This document shows positions 8,460-15,821 of a stretch of 64,000 nt of DNA, one piece after another. Under the pieces are notes generated by a model, which was not told the DNA's origin, did not search any database, and saw only the letters and a list, made by a program, of their open reading frames with translations. The position numbers and the translations under genes are program-made. Each line of letters opens with the position of its first letter. Position 1 is the first letter of the stretch. Location: the NCBI GenBank assembly GCA_950054155.1, contig CATLOT010000003.1, forward strand, positions 106,785-170,784, in the 5' to 3' direction. The stretch is from an uncultured Bacteriovoracaceae bacterium (GTDB lineage Bacteria > Bdellovibrionota > Bacteriovoracia > Bacteriovoracales > Bacteriovoracaceae).

Positions 8460-9707
8460 TTAAGGACGAAAAAGCTCATAAAGATAGATGCCACCTAAAC
8501 CTAAAACTTGGCTTAGCATGAGAGCGAGAAAAACCATCACCATTAAACCAGGCTTTGAGGTTATTCTCTCGACAAACTCTGGCTCCAAAACTTCTACCTT
8601 ATTCTTTATATAAGTTTTTTCAAGGCCAATTTTCGCCAAAGAACTCCTCAATGACTCATAGACTTTATATTCATAAGTATACTTCGCCTTCATTTTTTCA
8701 ATCTCTTGCTGAAAAGGGAGAAGCCCTTTTTGCTTTCGCTCATAATTCTTTAAGGTTGATTGTAATGATCTTAATTTTGCCCGATAATCTTTATTTTCAG
8801 CCTTCAGGTTGCGTATCTGTGAAGCACCAGAGAACTTCCCCTGAGAAGTGACTGCATTAGCTTTATTAATTTTTCGCTGTAAATCCCTAATGAGATTCTT
8901 ATTCTTTTTAATAGCAATAGAAGTATCAGAAATACTTTGCTTTAACTCATTCACATAGCGGGACGCCTCGCCTTTTTCAATGTCGACAGACAACACCTGA
9001 TGCTCTTGCATTTTATTGATGGTTTGTTTTTCAATTTCATCGAGCTGAATTTGAACTTTTTGGATTTCCTCACTAAAGTACTTCTCTGCTTGTTCTAATT
9101 CAAAAATCTCCCTAGTGATTAACTCTTCTCTTGCTTCTTCAATGGCCAGACTAACTAAATTATAGGAAAGGACCTTGTTTTTAGTTTTCAAGGAAATCTT
9201 AAGTCTTCCCTCTCCCTCGTTCGAATAGTGCAAGAGAGAGCGAAGAACTTGGGCCATGCGAAGTGTTCTTAATTTCTCATTCTCTATTTTCAAAATCTTC
9301 CCAATCAATAATTCAAAACTCTCTTGAGAGTCTTTTTCCTCTTCATAGAATTCAAAAATCCTCTTCGCAAGACGAACATGAAAACGGTGCGTTTCAAGTA
9401 AGTTTATACCTTGAGAAACTTCGTCGGATTCTTGTGCCTCATCTGGAGCAAACTCACCCAACCTATTAGCAATAGAGTTAAGAAGAAGCTGATAGCGGGA
9501 GTTCTTTACATCTTTGATAAGGAGGACACCGCGAGCGGGATAGGTTGGAAAGAACTTGTGCTTAACTAAAGCCCCGAGAATAAAAAGAAGCGCTAAAATA
9601 ACCAAGTACTTCCACCTCTTCGTAAAAATAGAAAGCGCCTCATGAAGAGAGATGGTGTCGTTGGCATAGTCCGGCTGGGGACCAAGGTCGGTCATTTTTT
9701 CTTCCAT
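8460..9707 (-). CDS. Wzz-like polysaccharide chain-length/export protein
   Basis: A 415-aa inner-membrane protein with the polysaccharide co-polymerase layout. It has a cytoplasmic N-terminus, a first membrane helix near residues 34-51 (YLVILALLFILGAL), a long periplasmic coiled-coil region (about 190-350) and a second helix near the C-terminus (MVMVFLALMLSQVLGLGGIY). There is no C-terminal tyrosine-kinase domain. It is divergent from the SLBB and ligase-like genes, forming a polysaccharide module. No Shine-Dalgarno sequence is seen before the ATG. A consensus FliA -10 box lies 21 bases upstream. Confidence 0.75.
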   Translation of the reverse strand: MEEKMTDLGPQPDYANDTISLHEALSIFTKRWKYLVILALLFILGALVKHKFFPTYPARGVLLIKDVKNSRYQLLLNSIANRLGEFAPDEAQESDEVSQGINLLETHRFHVRLAKRIFEFYEEEKDSQESFELLIGKILKIENEKLRTLRMAQVLRSLLHYSNEGEGRLKISLKTKNKVLSYNLVSLAIEEAREELITREIFELEQAEKYFSEEIQKVQIQLDEIEKQTINKMQEHQVLSVDIEKGEASRYVNELKQSISDTSIAIKKNKNLIRDLQRKINKANAVTSQGKFSGASQIRNLKAENKDYRAKLRSLQSTLKNYERKQKGLLPFQQEIEKMKAKYTYEYKVYESLRSSLAKIGLEKTYIKNKVEVLEPEFVERITSKPGLMVMVFLALMLSQVLGLGGIYLYELFRP

Positions 9708-9728
9708 TGTTTGATTAATTTAAAGAAC

Positions 9729-9736
9729 TTATCGGC
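9729..9736 (-). promoter_or_regulatory. FliA-like -10 box upstream of the Wzz-like gene
   Basis: GCCGATAA on the minus strand is an exact match to the sigma-28 -10 consensus, 21 bases before the ATG. The matching -35 region is weak. Confidence 0.4.
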
Positions 9737-9805
9737 TAAAAAATAAGATTTCTCGAGATTTTTCTCTGGTGCTTCGCCTATAATAAGAAGAAAACGGATA
9801 AAAAA

Positions 9806-10300
9806 ATGAAGAAATGCCTGACTACCCTACTCTGCTACCTTTTCCTCAGTCACTCGCTTCTTGCTGCAACTGATCAGCTGGATCGCTACCGTATTGGCAC
9901 CCCCTCAGAGTTTGTTTTCCAATCTTACAAGGGCCAAGAATTAATGACGATTAAACTTCTTGGCGCCGTCAGAAAGTCAGGACTCTATCATGTTCCAAAA
10001 CAAATGGATCTCGCGACACTCCTCTCTCTTGCTGGAGGCACAACCTCGGATGCCAACCTCACCAATGTTCTTATTGGTCAAAAAAGTCTTGAAACAAAGA
10101 AAAGTCTTGAGATTAATGTTGAAGAAAAATTGGAGGAAGGGAAAATCAATCTCTACGACCTTCGCCCTGATGATGTTGTTCTCGTAAAACGCAAAAAGCC
10201 AGTAATTGGAACAGACACCTGGCGTCTTATCTCCCTTATCTCTTTAGCCCTCACCTCGATTCTCACCATTGTCGCTATTGACGACCGCCTAAACGATTAG
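9806..10300 (+). CDS. SLBB-domain polysaccharide export-type protein
   Basis: A 164-aa exported protein with a signal peptide (MKKCLTTLLCYLFLSHSLLA). It has one SLBB-like domain (about residues 45-110: LLGAVRKSGLYHVPKQ, then LATLLSLAGG) followed by DLRPDDVVLVKRKKP, a segment typical of Wza/OPX proteins. A C-terminal membrane helix (about 140-157) follows. It lacks the full Wza poly-export domain and is much shorter than Wza. It lies five bases upstream of the O-antigen-ligase-like gene, so the two are probably co-transcribed. TATAAT at 9779-9784 may be the -10 element. Confidence 0.7.
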   Translation: MKKCLTTLLCYLFLSHSLLAATDQLDRYRIGTPSEFVFQSYKGQELMTIKLLGAVRKSGLYHVPKQMDLATLLSLAGGTTSDANLTNVLIGQKSLETKKSLEINVEEKLEEGKINLYDLRPDDVVLVKRKKPVIGTDTWRLISLISLALTSILTIVAIDDRLND

Positions 10301-10305
10301 CATTA

Positions 10306-11619
10306 ATGCAGAAGTCTCTTAACCTCCATAAGCTAATCACAACGGTTTTGATAAGCTTAATAGGTCTTATGTTCTTCTCAAAGCTTAGTTTAAAGTGGAC
10401 GAAACTCGTACCAAGAAGCCTCCCACCGCTTATTTTCCAACATGGTATGCATCCCTATATAAACTTTGGTCTTAACTTTTTAGCCTTTCTCATTCTTTTT
10501 TTCTATTGGATTAAAAAGAATAAGCGCTTTGCAACCTCAAAAACCTACTCAGCCTTCACAATTATTCTCTTATTAACTTTGGCAGTTCAAACAATTTCTC
10601 AAATTATTTTTGTCAACGTTTCATTTTCTCCCTGGTTACAGCTCTCTGGCTTTCTCATGGCCTTCATCCTTATCACAATGTATTCCCTTATTATTCCAAA
10701 CCTCTTTCCCATTGAAAAAGCGATCTATTGGATAAGAAATTTTTCCGTTGCTCTTGTTCTCCTGTCCTTACTTCTTCTGCCTCTCTTTTATCCCACCTTT
10801 TTTAAAGGGGGTCGCTTCATTGGTGTCTTTAAGCATATCCCCCATATGGTTTCAGCATCCACTTTCGCTTTTATCTTCCTCATCAGAGACGTCTTTAGAC
10901 CACGCCCAGCATGGACTAGGATGCGACGAAACTTTAATATTTTAGCCCTCTTTTTGATTGCTATCGCCATAATCATGACAAGCACTAAAGCAGCCTTTGT
11001 CACCATGGTCATGACCTTCCTCAGCTCCCTCTTCCTCTTTCCAACCCTCAGAAAAAGTATCGCACTTTTCAAAGTTACCTTTCTCCTCGTCTTCAGCCTC
11101 GGTATCCTCCTCTTTGGCGGCCCTGCCACAAACCTCTTTTATGAAATCACAACAGGGAAAAGATCATTTGGAATGCGAAAAGCTCAAAATGGAATCAAAA
11201 CCCGCCTCGAAGAGGTCTATAGAGGTTTGGAATACTTTCAACAAGAACCCCTCTTAGGAAGAGGCTTACTTTATAAATTTATGAGCGGAAAGGGCATTAA
11301 GGTCAGTGGCTATAACTCTTTCAAAGACCCCCATAACCTTTTTGTGAGCGCTGGTGTAATTGGAGGATGGCCTCTTCTTATTCTCTCTATCATTGGTTAT
11401 CTTTTGATGATCTATGGTGCTATTAATGGAATGCTTAGCTCCTCTTTTGATGTTCGGGTTATGGGGATTTTTCTTTTTTCTCATCTTCTTGTTTTTATTA
11501 TTTATCATGCTCACTTTTCTCTTGGGGGGCTTGGAGATAGGATGTATTGGCTAGTGTTCGGCTACCTTGCCCTCTTTAAACTGACCCCCAAAGATGGAGT
11601 TCAATATAGCAATAAGTGA
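10306..11619 (+). CDS. O-antigen ligase/Wzy-like membrane protein, 3' end formed by an IS
   Basis: A 437-aa polytopic protein with about ten hydrophobic segments. The signature of the WaaL/Wzy superfamily lies in the C-terminal half: TSTKAAFVTMVMTF (conserved Ser/Thr-Lys loop), then GRGL and DPHNLFVSAGVIGGWPLL, the conserved His-containing periplasmic loop of O-antigen ligases. It probably transfers or polymerises surface glycan. The last 14 codons (from position 11578) are contributed by the left inverted repeat of the IS, so the native C-terminus has been replaced. The protein core appears intact and may still work. Confidence 0.75.
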   Translation: MQKSLNLHKLITTVLISLIGLMFFSKLSLKWTKLVPRSLPPLIFQHGMHPYINFGLNFLAFLILFFYWIKKNKRFATSKTYSAFTIILLLTLAVQTISQIIFVNVSFSPWLQLSGFLMAFILITMYSLIIPNLFPIEKAIYWIRNFSVALVLLSLLLLPLFYPTFFKGGRFIGVFKHIPHMVSASTFAFIFLIRDVFRPRPAWTRMRRNFNILALFLIAIAIIMTSTKAAFVTMVMTFLSSLFLFPTLRKSIALFKVTFLLVFSLGILLFGGPATNLFYEITTGKRSFGMRKAQNGIKTRLEEVYRGLEYFQQEPLLGRGLLYKFMSGKGIKVSGYNSFKDPHNLFVSAGVIGGWPLLILSIIGYLLMIYGAINGMLSSSFDVRVMGIFLFSHLLVFIIYHAHFSLGGLGDRMYWLVFGYLALFKLTPKDGVQYSNK

Positions 11620-11658
11620 GCTTTCTTAAATAAATTCCAAGACATATAGCCTAGAAAA

Positions 11659-11684
11659 GGTGCTTCTCTAAACAAGGAAGCACC
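11659..11684 (+). promoter_or_regulatory. Hairpin covering the transposase ribosome-binding site
   Basis: A perfect 8-bp stem, GGTGCTTC/GAAGCACC, ends two bases before the ATG at 11687. The Shine-Dalgarno AAGGA is partly in its 3' arm. In IS elements such structures commonly limit translation from read-through transcripts; that role is inferred here. Confidence 0.5.
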
Positions 11685-11686
11685 CT

Positions 11687-12529
11687 ATGTGTCCCCACTG
11701 CCATTCAACTGACCATCTCATTAAAAGAGGTACTTATCGCCGCCCATCAGATCGTAAAAAAATTCAACGATTTCACTGTAAGAAATGCAATAAAGGGCAC
11801 TCTTCGCAAACTCATTCATATGATTACCGACAACGTAAAAGACATATTAATCAAATGGTTTTTAGGCTTTACAGTAAGGGCAACTCTGAGCGTGCAATCG
11901 CACAAATCATTGGTGTGAATAAAAAAACTATCGCTCGGCGAGTAACTCCTTTCGCAAATTGTGCAAGAAAACACTTAGAAAAAATGAGAGCTGAGACAGC
12001 CGACATAACGGAGATCGTTTTCGATGAAATGGAAAGTTTTGAGCATACCAAACTAAAACCTCTGACAATTCCACTGGCTGTCGAAAAACATACTCGAAAG
12101 ATCCTTGCTTATGACGTCGGAGAGATAGCCGCAAAGGGCCCTTTAGCACGCTTAAGTATAAAAAAGTATGGAAAAATAAAGTGCCAAAGACGAAAAGTTC
12201 TAGACTCTCTCTTTCGACAACTACACCATGTTGCCCATCCTCGTTGTAACTTCTCTTCAGACGAATCTCCCCATTACCCAGGTACACTCCGAAGATACTT
12301 CAAAGATGCACAACACCAGCAATTTAAAGGACGATCTGCTTCAATTGTTGGCCAGGGCGAAATGAAAAAAGGCGGCTTCGACCCACTATTTTCATTGAAC
12401 CAAACTGCGGCAATGATAAGGGACAATATTAAACGCCTTACTCGACGAACCTGGTGCACAACCAAGCGCATCGATCGCCTGTCAGATTATTTGGCAATCT
12501 ATGCTTTTTACCATAATCAAATAATTTAG
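11687..12529 (+). CDS. DDE-type transposase, IS1-like
   Basis: A 280-aa transposase. Residues 1-35 hold a CPHC...CKKC zinc-ribbon. An HTH-like segment follows (SERAIAQIIGVNKKTIARRV). The catalytic core has FDEMESFEH (first Asp), a second acidic position at SSDESPHYPG, and a C-terminal RDNIKRLTRRTWCTTKRID that resembles the IS1 InsB signature (IKRLxRxT...). The family call rests on this pattern; an IS1595-type relative is the alternative. The gene lies inside a 1,010-bp element with matched inverted ends and looks intact. Confidence 0.75.
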   Translation: MCPHCHSTDHLIKRGTYRRPSDRKKIQRFHCKKCNKGHSSQTHSYDYRQRKRHINQMVFRLYSKGNSERAIAQIIGVNKKTIARRVTPFANCARKHLEKMRAETADITEIVFDEMESFEHTKLKPLTIPLAVEKHTRKILAYDVGEIAAKGPLARLSIKKYGKIKCQRRKVLDSLFRQLHHVAHPRCNFSSDESPHYPGTLRRYFKDAQHQQFKGRSASIVGQGEMKKGGFDPLFSLNQTAAMIRDNIKRLTRRTWCTTKRIDRLSDYLAIYAFYHNQII

Positions 12530-12659
12530 GGCACGACAAGACCAAGGCTCTTTAATGCCTACTAACTCCATTTTACGGGGTCAGTTTGAATATTTTACAG
12601 GGCTCTCCCTACATTCATTTGTTTAAGATATATTTCCCGCAAAAGGCGGCAGGAAATTT

Positions 12660-12776
12660 ATGGAACCAACTCAAAGAGCTAGACTAAAACTCAAAATACA
12701 ATTAAAAAAACAAGACTACGCGATCTTTGTGATTCTATCACTTATCGTCCTCATCAGTAATATTCCTCAATTATAA
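12660..12776 (+). CDS. Single-pass 38-aa membrane microprotein
   Basis: A short ORF encoding a basic N-terminus (MEPTQRARLKLKIQLKKQ) followed by one transmembrane helix (YAIFVILSLIVLISNI). AGGA stands five to six bases before the ATG, and a weak hairpin (12776-12793) follows the stop. It lies just outside the right end of the IS. Positive-inside topology predicts a cytoplasmic N-terminus. Function unknown; expression is not proven. Confidence 0.45.
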   Translation: MEPTQRARLKLKIQLKKQDYAIFVILSLIVLISNIPQL

Positions 12777-12793
12777 AGAGTTTTAATACTCTT
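12776..12793. terminator. Weak bidirectional terminator between convergent genes
   Basis: A 6-bp stem AAGAGT/ACTCTT with loop TTTAAT fills the whole gap between the 38-aa ORF and the convergent secreted-protein gene. It has only short T-runs on either side. Confidence 0.35.
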
Positions 12794-13180
12794 CTAATAG
12801 TCTTTACAATACCAATCGAGAGAATGGACTTTAAAGTTAGGGAGTCTAACGAATGACTTGTATTTCCCATTTTCAGGAAAAACTCTGTCAATTCTCACTC
12901 GATAATTTCCTGTCGTAAAAAGAAGCACTCGTCCCTGGTATTTTTCAATGAGGTTTAACTTTTTATAGAAAGTCTCCTCTTCGCCGTTAAAAATATAAGG
13001 TACTTCTACTTCGAAAAACTCGGTACGACCAAGTTTTGACTCAACAATAAATAACTCTTCAACTCTCTCATAGTTCCCAAAGTTCAAACAATGGAAGATT
13101 CTCTCACGATCAATGTTAAGGCCTTTTCCTTCAATAAATGGGCTTACCAATAGCAAAAATAGGACAAAATTAACTTTCAT
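12794..13180 (-). CDS. Secreted protein of unknown function
   Basis: A 128-aa protein with a signal peptide (MKVNFVLFLLLVSPFIEG). The start at 13180 is preferred over 13240 because it exposes the signal peptide and follows AAGGGG by seven bases. That ribosome-binding site lies wholly inside the inverted repeat at 13181-13200. The mature protein has two cysteines and predicted beta structure; no family recognised. Confidence 0.6.
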   Translation of the reverse strand: MKVNFVLFLLLVSPFIEGKGLNIDRERIFHCLNFGNYERVEELFIVESKLGRTEFFEVEVPYIFNGEEETFYKKLNLIEKYQGRVLLFTTGNYRVRIDRVFPENGKYKSFVRLPNFKVHSLDWYCKDY

Positions 13181-13379
13181 AAACTGACCCCTTAAAATGG
13201 TGATAAAAAGTAGAAGATCCCTTAATAAACGCTCTTTCAAGCATTTAAACTCGTTTCAAGAGTGTGAGAAAAACTATCCATGTATCTATTTTAGTTAATT
13301 TTATGTAATTATAAAGCCTTAAAATTATTTAGGTTTTTCTTTATTAATTAAATTTATATCCATTTTAAGGGGTCAGTTT
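13181..13379. mobile_element. 199-bp MITE-like element with ends matching the nearby IS
   Basis: The two 20-bp ends are perfect inverted copies of AAACTGACCCCTTAAAATGG. They differ from the right end of the IS at 12587 at one position in 20, and from its left end at three. The interior is AT-rich and encodes nothing convincing. The identity extends three more bases on each side, so that it includes the ATG codons of both flanking genes. Each end carries AAGGGG seven bases before an ATG. It is either a non-autonomous derivative of the IS or a duplicated divergent leader. Confidence 0.6.
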
Positions 13380-13808
13380 ATGGAGTGCCTAACTGTTGAG
13401 AATTTTGAACAAGTTGTGAATCAAGAAGAAGGCCTCTTCATCATCAAGTTCTCCTCCCCAACCTGCGCCCCCTGCAAATCAATGGCACCAGTTCTAAAAA
13501 AGTTAGAACAAAATAATAGTGGTGTAAATTTCTACGAAATAGATACAATGCAAAGCCCCGAACTCGCGGCACACTTTAACGTAAGAGGGGTGCCCTACAT
13601 TGCTTTTTGCGAAAACCGAGAAGTCATTTATGATTTTACTGGACTCACCCCAATAGGAAGCCTTCAGTACGTTATCAATAATATTAACGATGCCTATTAT
13701 CGTGAATATGGTGAGTTTAAAACTGAAGAAGAGGCTAAGAATTATTGGTTCGAACTTACTCTCGCCTTTATAGTTCTTATTTTTATTCTTGCCCTCTTTC
13801 TCTTGTAA
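13380..13808 (+). CDS. Tail-anchored thioredoxin-fold protein
   Basis: A 142-aa protein with a thioredoxin fold and active site CAPC (FSSPTCAPCKSM), the cis-Pro region RGVPYIAF, and no signal peptide, so the domain is cytosolic. Residues about 122-142 form a C-terminal membrane anchor (LTLAFIVLIFILALFLL), which ordinary thioredoxins lack. It may therefore reduce a membrane partner locally. The ribosome-binding site AAGGGG lies in the adjacent inverted repeat. Confidence 0.8.
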   Translation: MECLTVENFEQVVNQEEGLFIIKFSSPTCAPCKSMAPVLKKLEQNNSGVNFYEIDTMQSPELAAHFNVRGVPYIAFCENREVIYDFTGLTPIGSLQYVINNINDAYYREYGEFKTEEEAKNYWFELTLAFIVLIFILALFLL

Positions 13809-13876
13809 ATTTATTTTCTCTTCTTCAATCCAAGCACTCAATTGAGTTACAATGGACTCCACGATAAGGAGATTAA

Positions 13877-15727
13877 TTGAAGGTCTTAATTGTTGAAGAA
13901 GATAGTCAAATAAGAGATTATCTCTCCATGCTTCTTGAAGCGGGTCTCGAGTGTGAAATCATCGAAGCCAGCTCTGGAAATGAAGCCGTCACCATTTTTG
14001 AATTTGAAGAGGATATTGACCTCGTTATAAGTGAAGTTCTAATGAAGGGTGGAGGTGGGCACCTTATTGTCGATTACCTTGACGAGAACAATATTACCAT
14101 CCCTTTTATTTGGTTGTCTCATCAACAAAATAAAGAAGTCCAAGTAGTAAAAGAAGTACTTAAGAGAGACCCTCTTAATGCTTTTATTTGTAAGCCATTT
14201 AAAGATACCGACTTTCTTCCCATCATTGAAAATGTTTTAGCGAGCTTGCCCGTAAAAGAAGAAAGCCAGCAGAGTGACTTCGATAAAGCTCAAGCGCAGG
14301 GTAACCAACAAGAGAGGCAAAGCCACGAAGGCATTAAACAATCTGATAGAAGAGAAAACTCATCTCGCTACGAAGATCTATACGCTAGAGATAAGAAGAA
14401 AGCCCTTGAAGAGGGGGATGCAGATTGGAGTATAGGCCTTAAAAGAAAGAACATTGACGACGAAGCTGCGGACTATTCTTTAAAAGTAAAAAATAAGTCC
14501 CAAGAACAAGAAGCAGATTGGGATCTTAAAAATAGAAGCGAAGCTTCTGAGCAAGAGGCTGATTGGGATCTTAAGAATAAAGGCAATGCTTCTGAAGAAG
14601 AGGCCGACTGGGATCTTAAAAATAAAAGCGAAGCTTCTGAGCAAGAGGCCGACTGGGATCTTAGGAATAAAAGCGAAGCTTCTGAGGAAGAGGCTGACTG
14701 GGATCTTAAGAATAAAGGCGAAGCTTCTGAGGAAGAGGCTGATTGGAGCCTTAAAAAGAAGAAAGCCTCTTTGGAGGATAATGTTGAAGGCTATAAGAAA
14801 ATTAAGATTAAGCGATTTTTGAATTTTTCGACTTTAGTGTGTGGTGCCTATATTAAACTTGGCAAAGCGAAAATGGTCCGCATTATTGGAGAGGGAAAAC
14901 CCTATGGGCAGGAGCTTATTGAGAAGTATCTTGATAAGGGGATCGAGTTTCTATTTGTGGAGGATCAAGATTACAAAAGATTTACGCTGCAATTCTCAGA
15001 TTTAGTAAGCAGTAGACTGACCCTGGCTCAGAAATTTAACGACGAAATTAAAAGTGTTGCAGAACTCGCGGCCTTTGAGAGCACTCGTCAATTGGCTCGG
15101 GAGTTTGGTGTAAGCGAAATTGCGGCAGAAAAAGTCAAAGAGAGTGTTGAGTCCAACCTCAAAAGTCTCGCCAAAAAGCCCAACCTTGAGGCGCTTTTAC
15201 AGAGAATTCTTCGAGGCGGTGATTATATCTCAGAGCGTAGTTTACTTGTCAGTCATTTTGCGGGGCAGATATGTCTGAACACCAGCTGGTCTTCTGATGA
15301 GACTTTGCAGAAACTCTCGATGGCGGCGCTGATGCATGATATCGCTCTTGAGGAGAATAGACTTGCGAAAATATCAAGCCTCTCAAAGGCAACTCAGCTT
15401 ACCGAGGAGGATAAAAGGCTAATTAAAGAACATCCAGGTCAAGCCGCTAAAATAATATCTGAGGGTGAAAGTGTTTTCTCTGATGTTGAATCCATCATTA
15501 TTCAGCATCATGAGAAGCCTGATCAATCGGGCTTTCCAAGGGGTCTAGGCTCTCTTTCCATCTCTCCCCTAAGCTGTATCTTTATCATTGCCAGTGAGTT
15601 TGCTTATGAGGTCTATGGTAAAAAGCCCTCAGACATTGATATGGCGGCCATAAAAGAAAAATTCAATGAGCAATTCTCTTCAGGAAATTTTAAAAAGCCC
15701 TTACAAGCCTTTCTCGCAGCCTTCTAG
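13877..15727 (+). CDS. Pseudo-receiver/repeat/HD-GYP-like signalling protein
   Basis: A 616-aa cytoplasmic protein starting at TTG 13877 (AAGGAG five to six bases upstream). Residues 1-120 are a receiver domain, but the phosphoacceptor position is Glu53 (DLVISEVLM) instead of Asp, while the Ser/Thr and Lys switch residues remain (IWLSHQ, FICKPFKD). An acidic linker contains tandem 15-residue repeats (EADWDLKNKSEASEQ type) from residue 212. The C-terminal half ends in an HD-GYP-like domain with MHDIALEE, KEHPGQAAKII and IIQHHEKPDQSGFP, in which the GYP triad is GFP. It could hydrolyse or bind c-di-GMP; activity is uncertain. Confidence 0.8.
   Translation: MKVLIVEEDSQIRDYLSMLLEAGLECEIIEASSGNEAVTIFEFEEDIDLVISEVLMKGGGGHLIVDYLDENNITIPFIWLSHQQNKEVQVVKEVLKRDPLNAFICKPFKDTDFLPIIENVLASLPVKEESQQSDFDKAQAQGNQQERQSHEGIKQSDRRENSSRYEDLYARDKKKALEEGDADWSIGLKRKNIDDEAADYSLKVKNKSQEQEADWDLKNRSEASEQEADWDLKNKGNASEEEADWDLKNKSEASEQEADWDLRNKSEASEEEADWDLKNKGEASEEEADWSLKKKKASLEDNVEGYKKIKIKRFLNFSTLVCGAYIKLGKAKMVRIIGEGKPYGQELIEKYLDKGIEFLFVEDQDYKRFTLQFSDLVSSRLTLAQKFNDEIKSVAELAAFESTRQLAREFGVSEIAAEKVKESVESNLKSLAKKPNLEALLQRILRGGDYISERSLLVSHFAGQICLNTSWSSDETLQKLSMAALMHDIALEENRLAKISSLSKATQLTEEDKRLIKEHPGQAAKIISEGESVFSDVESIIIQHHEKPDQSGFPRGLGSLSISPLSCIFIIASEFAYEVYGKKPSDIDMAAIKEKFNEQFSSGNFKKPLQAFLAAF
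14510..14779 (+). repeat. In-frame 45-bp tandem repeats
   Basis: Six consecutive 45-bp units encode 15-residue repeats beginning EADWDL; the last unit is degenerate, and a degenerate copy also precedes the array. Adjacent units are nearly identical in DNA, so copy number may vary between strains. Confidence 0.85.
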
Positions 15728-15821
15728 ACAAACAGGTGGTTTTTAGGAGAATTTCTGACTTTTTCCGTGTAAAATAATGAATAAGCGACATTGATTACTT
15801 TTTAAAAAGAGGGAGATTTCT

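Larger units (their letters stand above)
11578..12587 (+). mobile_element. Insertion sequence with 24-bp imperfect terminal inverted repeats
   Basis: The left end (11578-11601) and the reverse complement of the right end (12564-12587) match at 21 of 24 positions; both begin AAACTGACCCC and end ATGGAGTT. One transposase gene fills the element (1,010 bp). I see no clear target-site duplication. The same inverted-repeat sequence recurs at 13181 and 13379, bounding a 199-bp interval. Confidence 0.75.

Noticed and set aside
9779..9784. TATAAT upstream of the SLBB-domain gene as a full promoter
   Set aside because: No acceptable -35 at 16-18 bases; kept only as a possible -10.
14510..14779. Regular repeats that could suggest a CRISPR array
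   Set aside because: Units are contiguous, in frame and without spacers; they encode a protein repeat.
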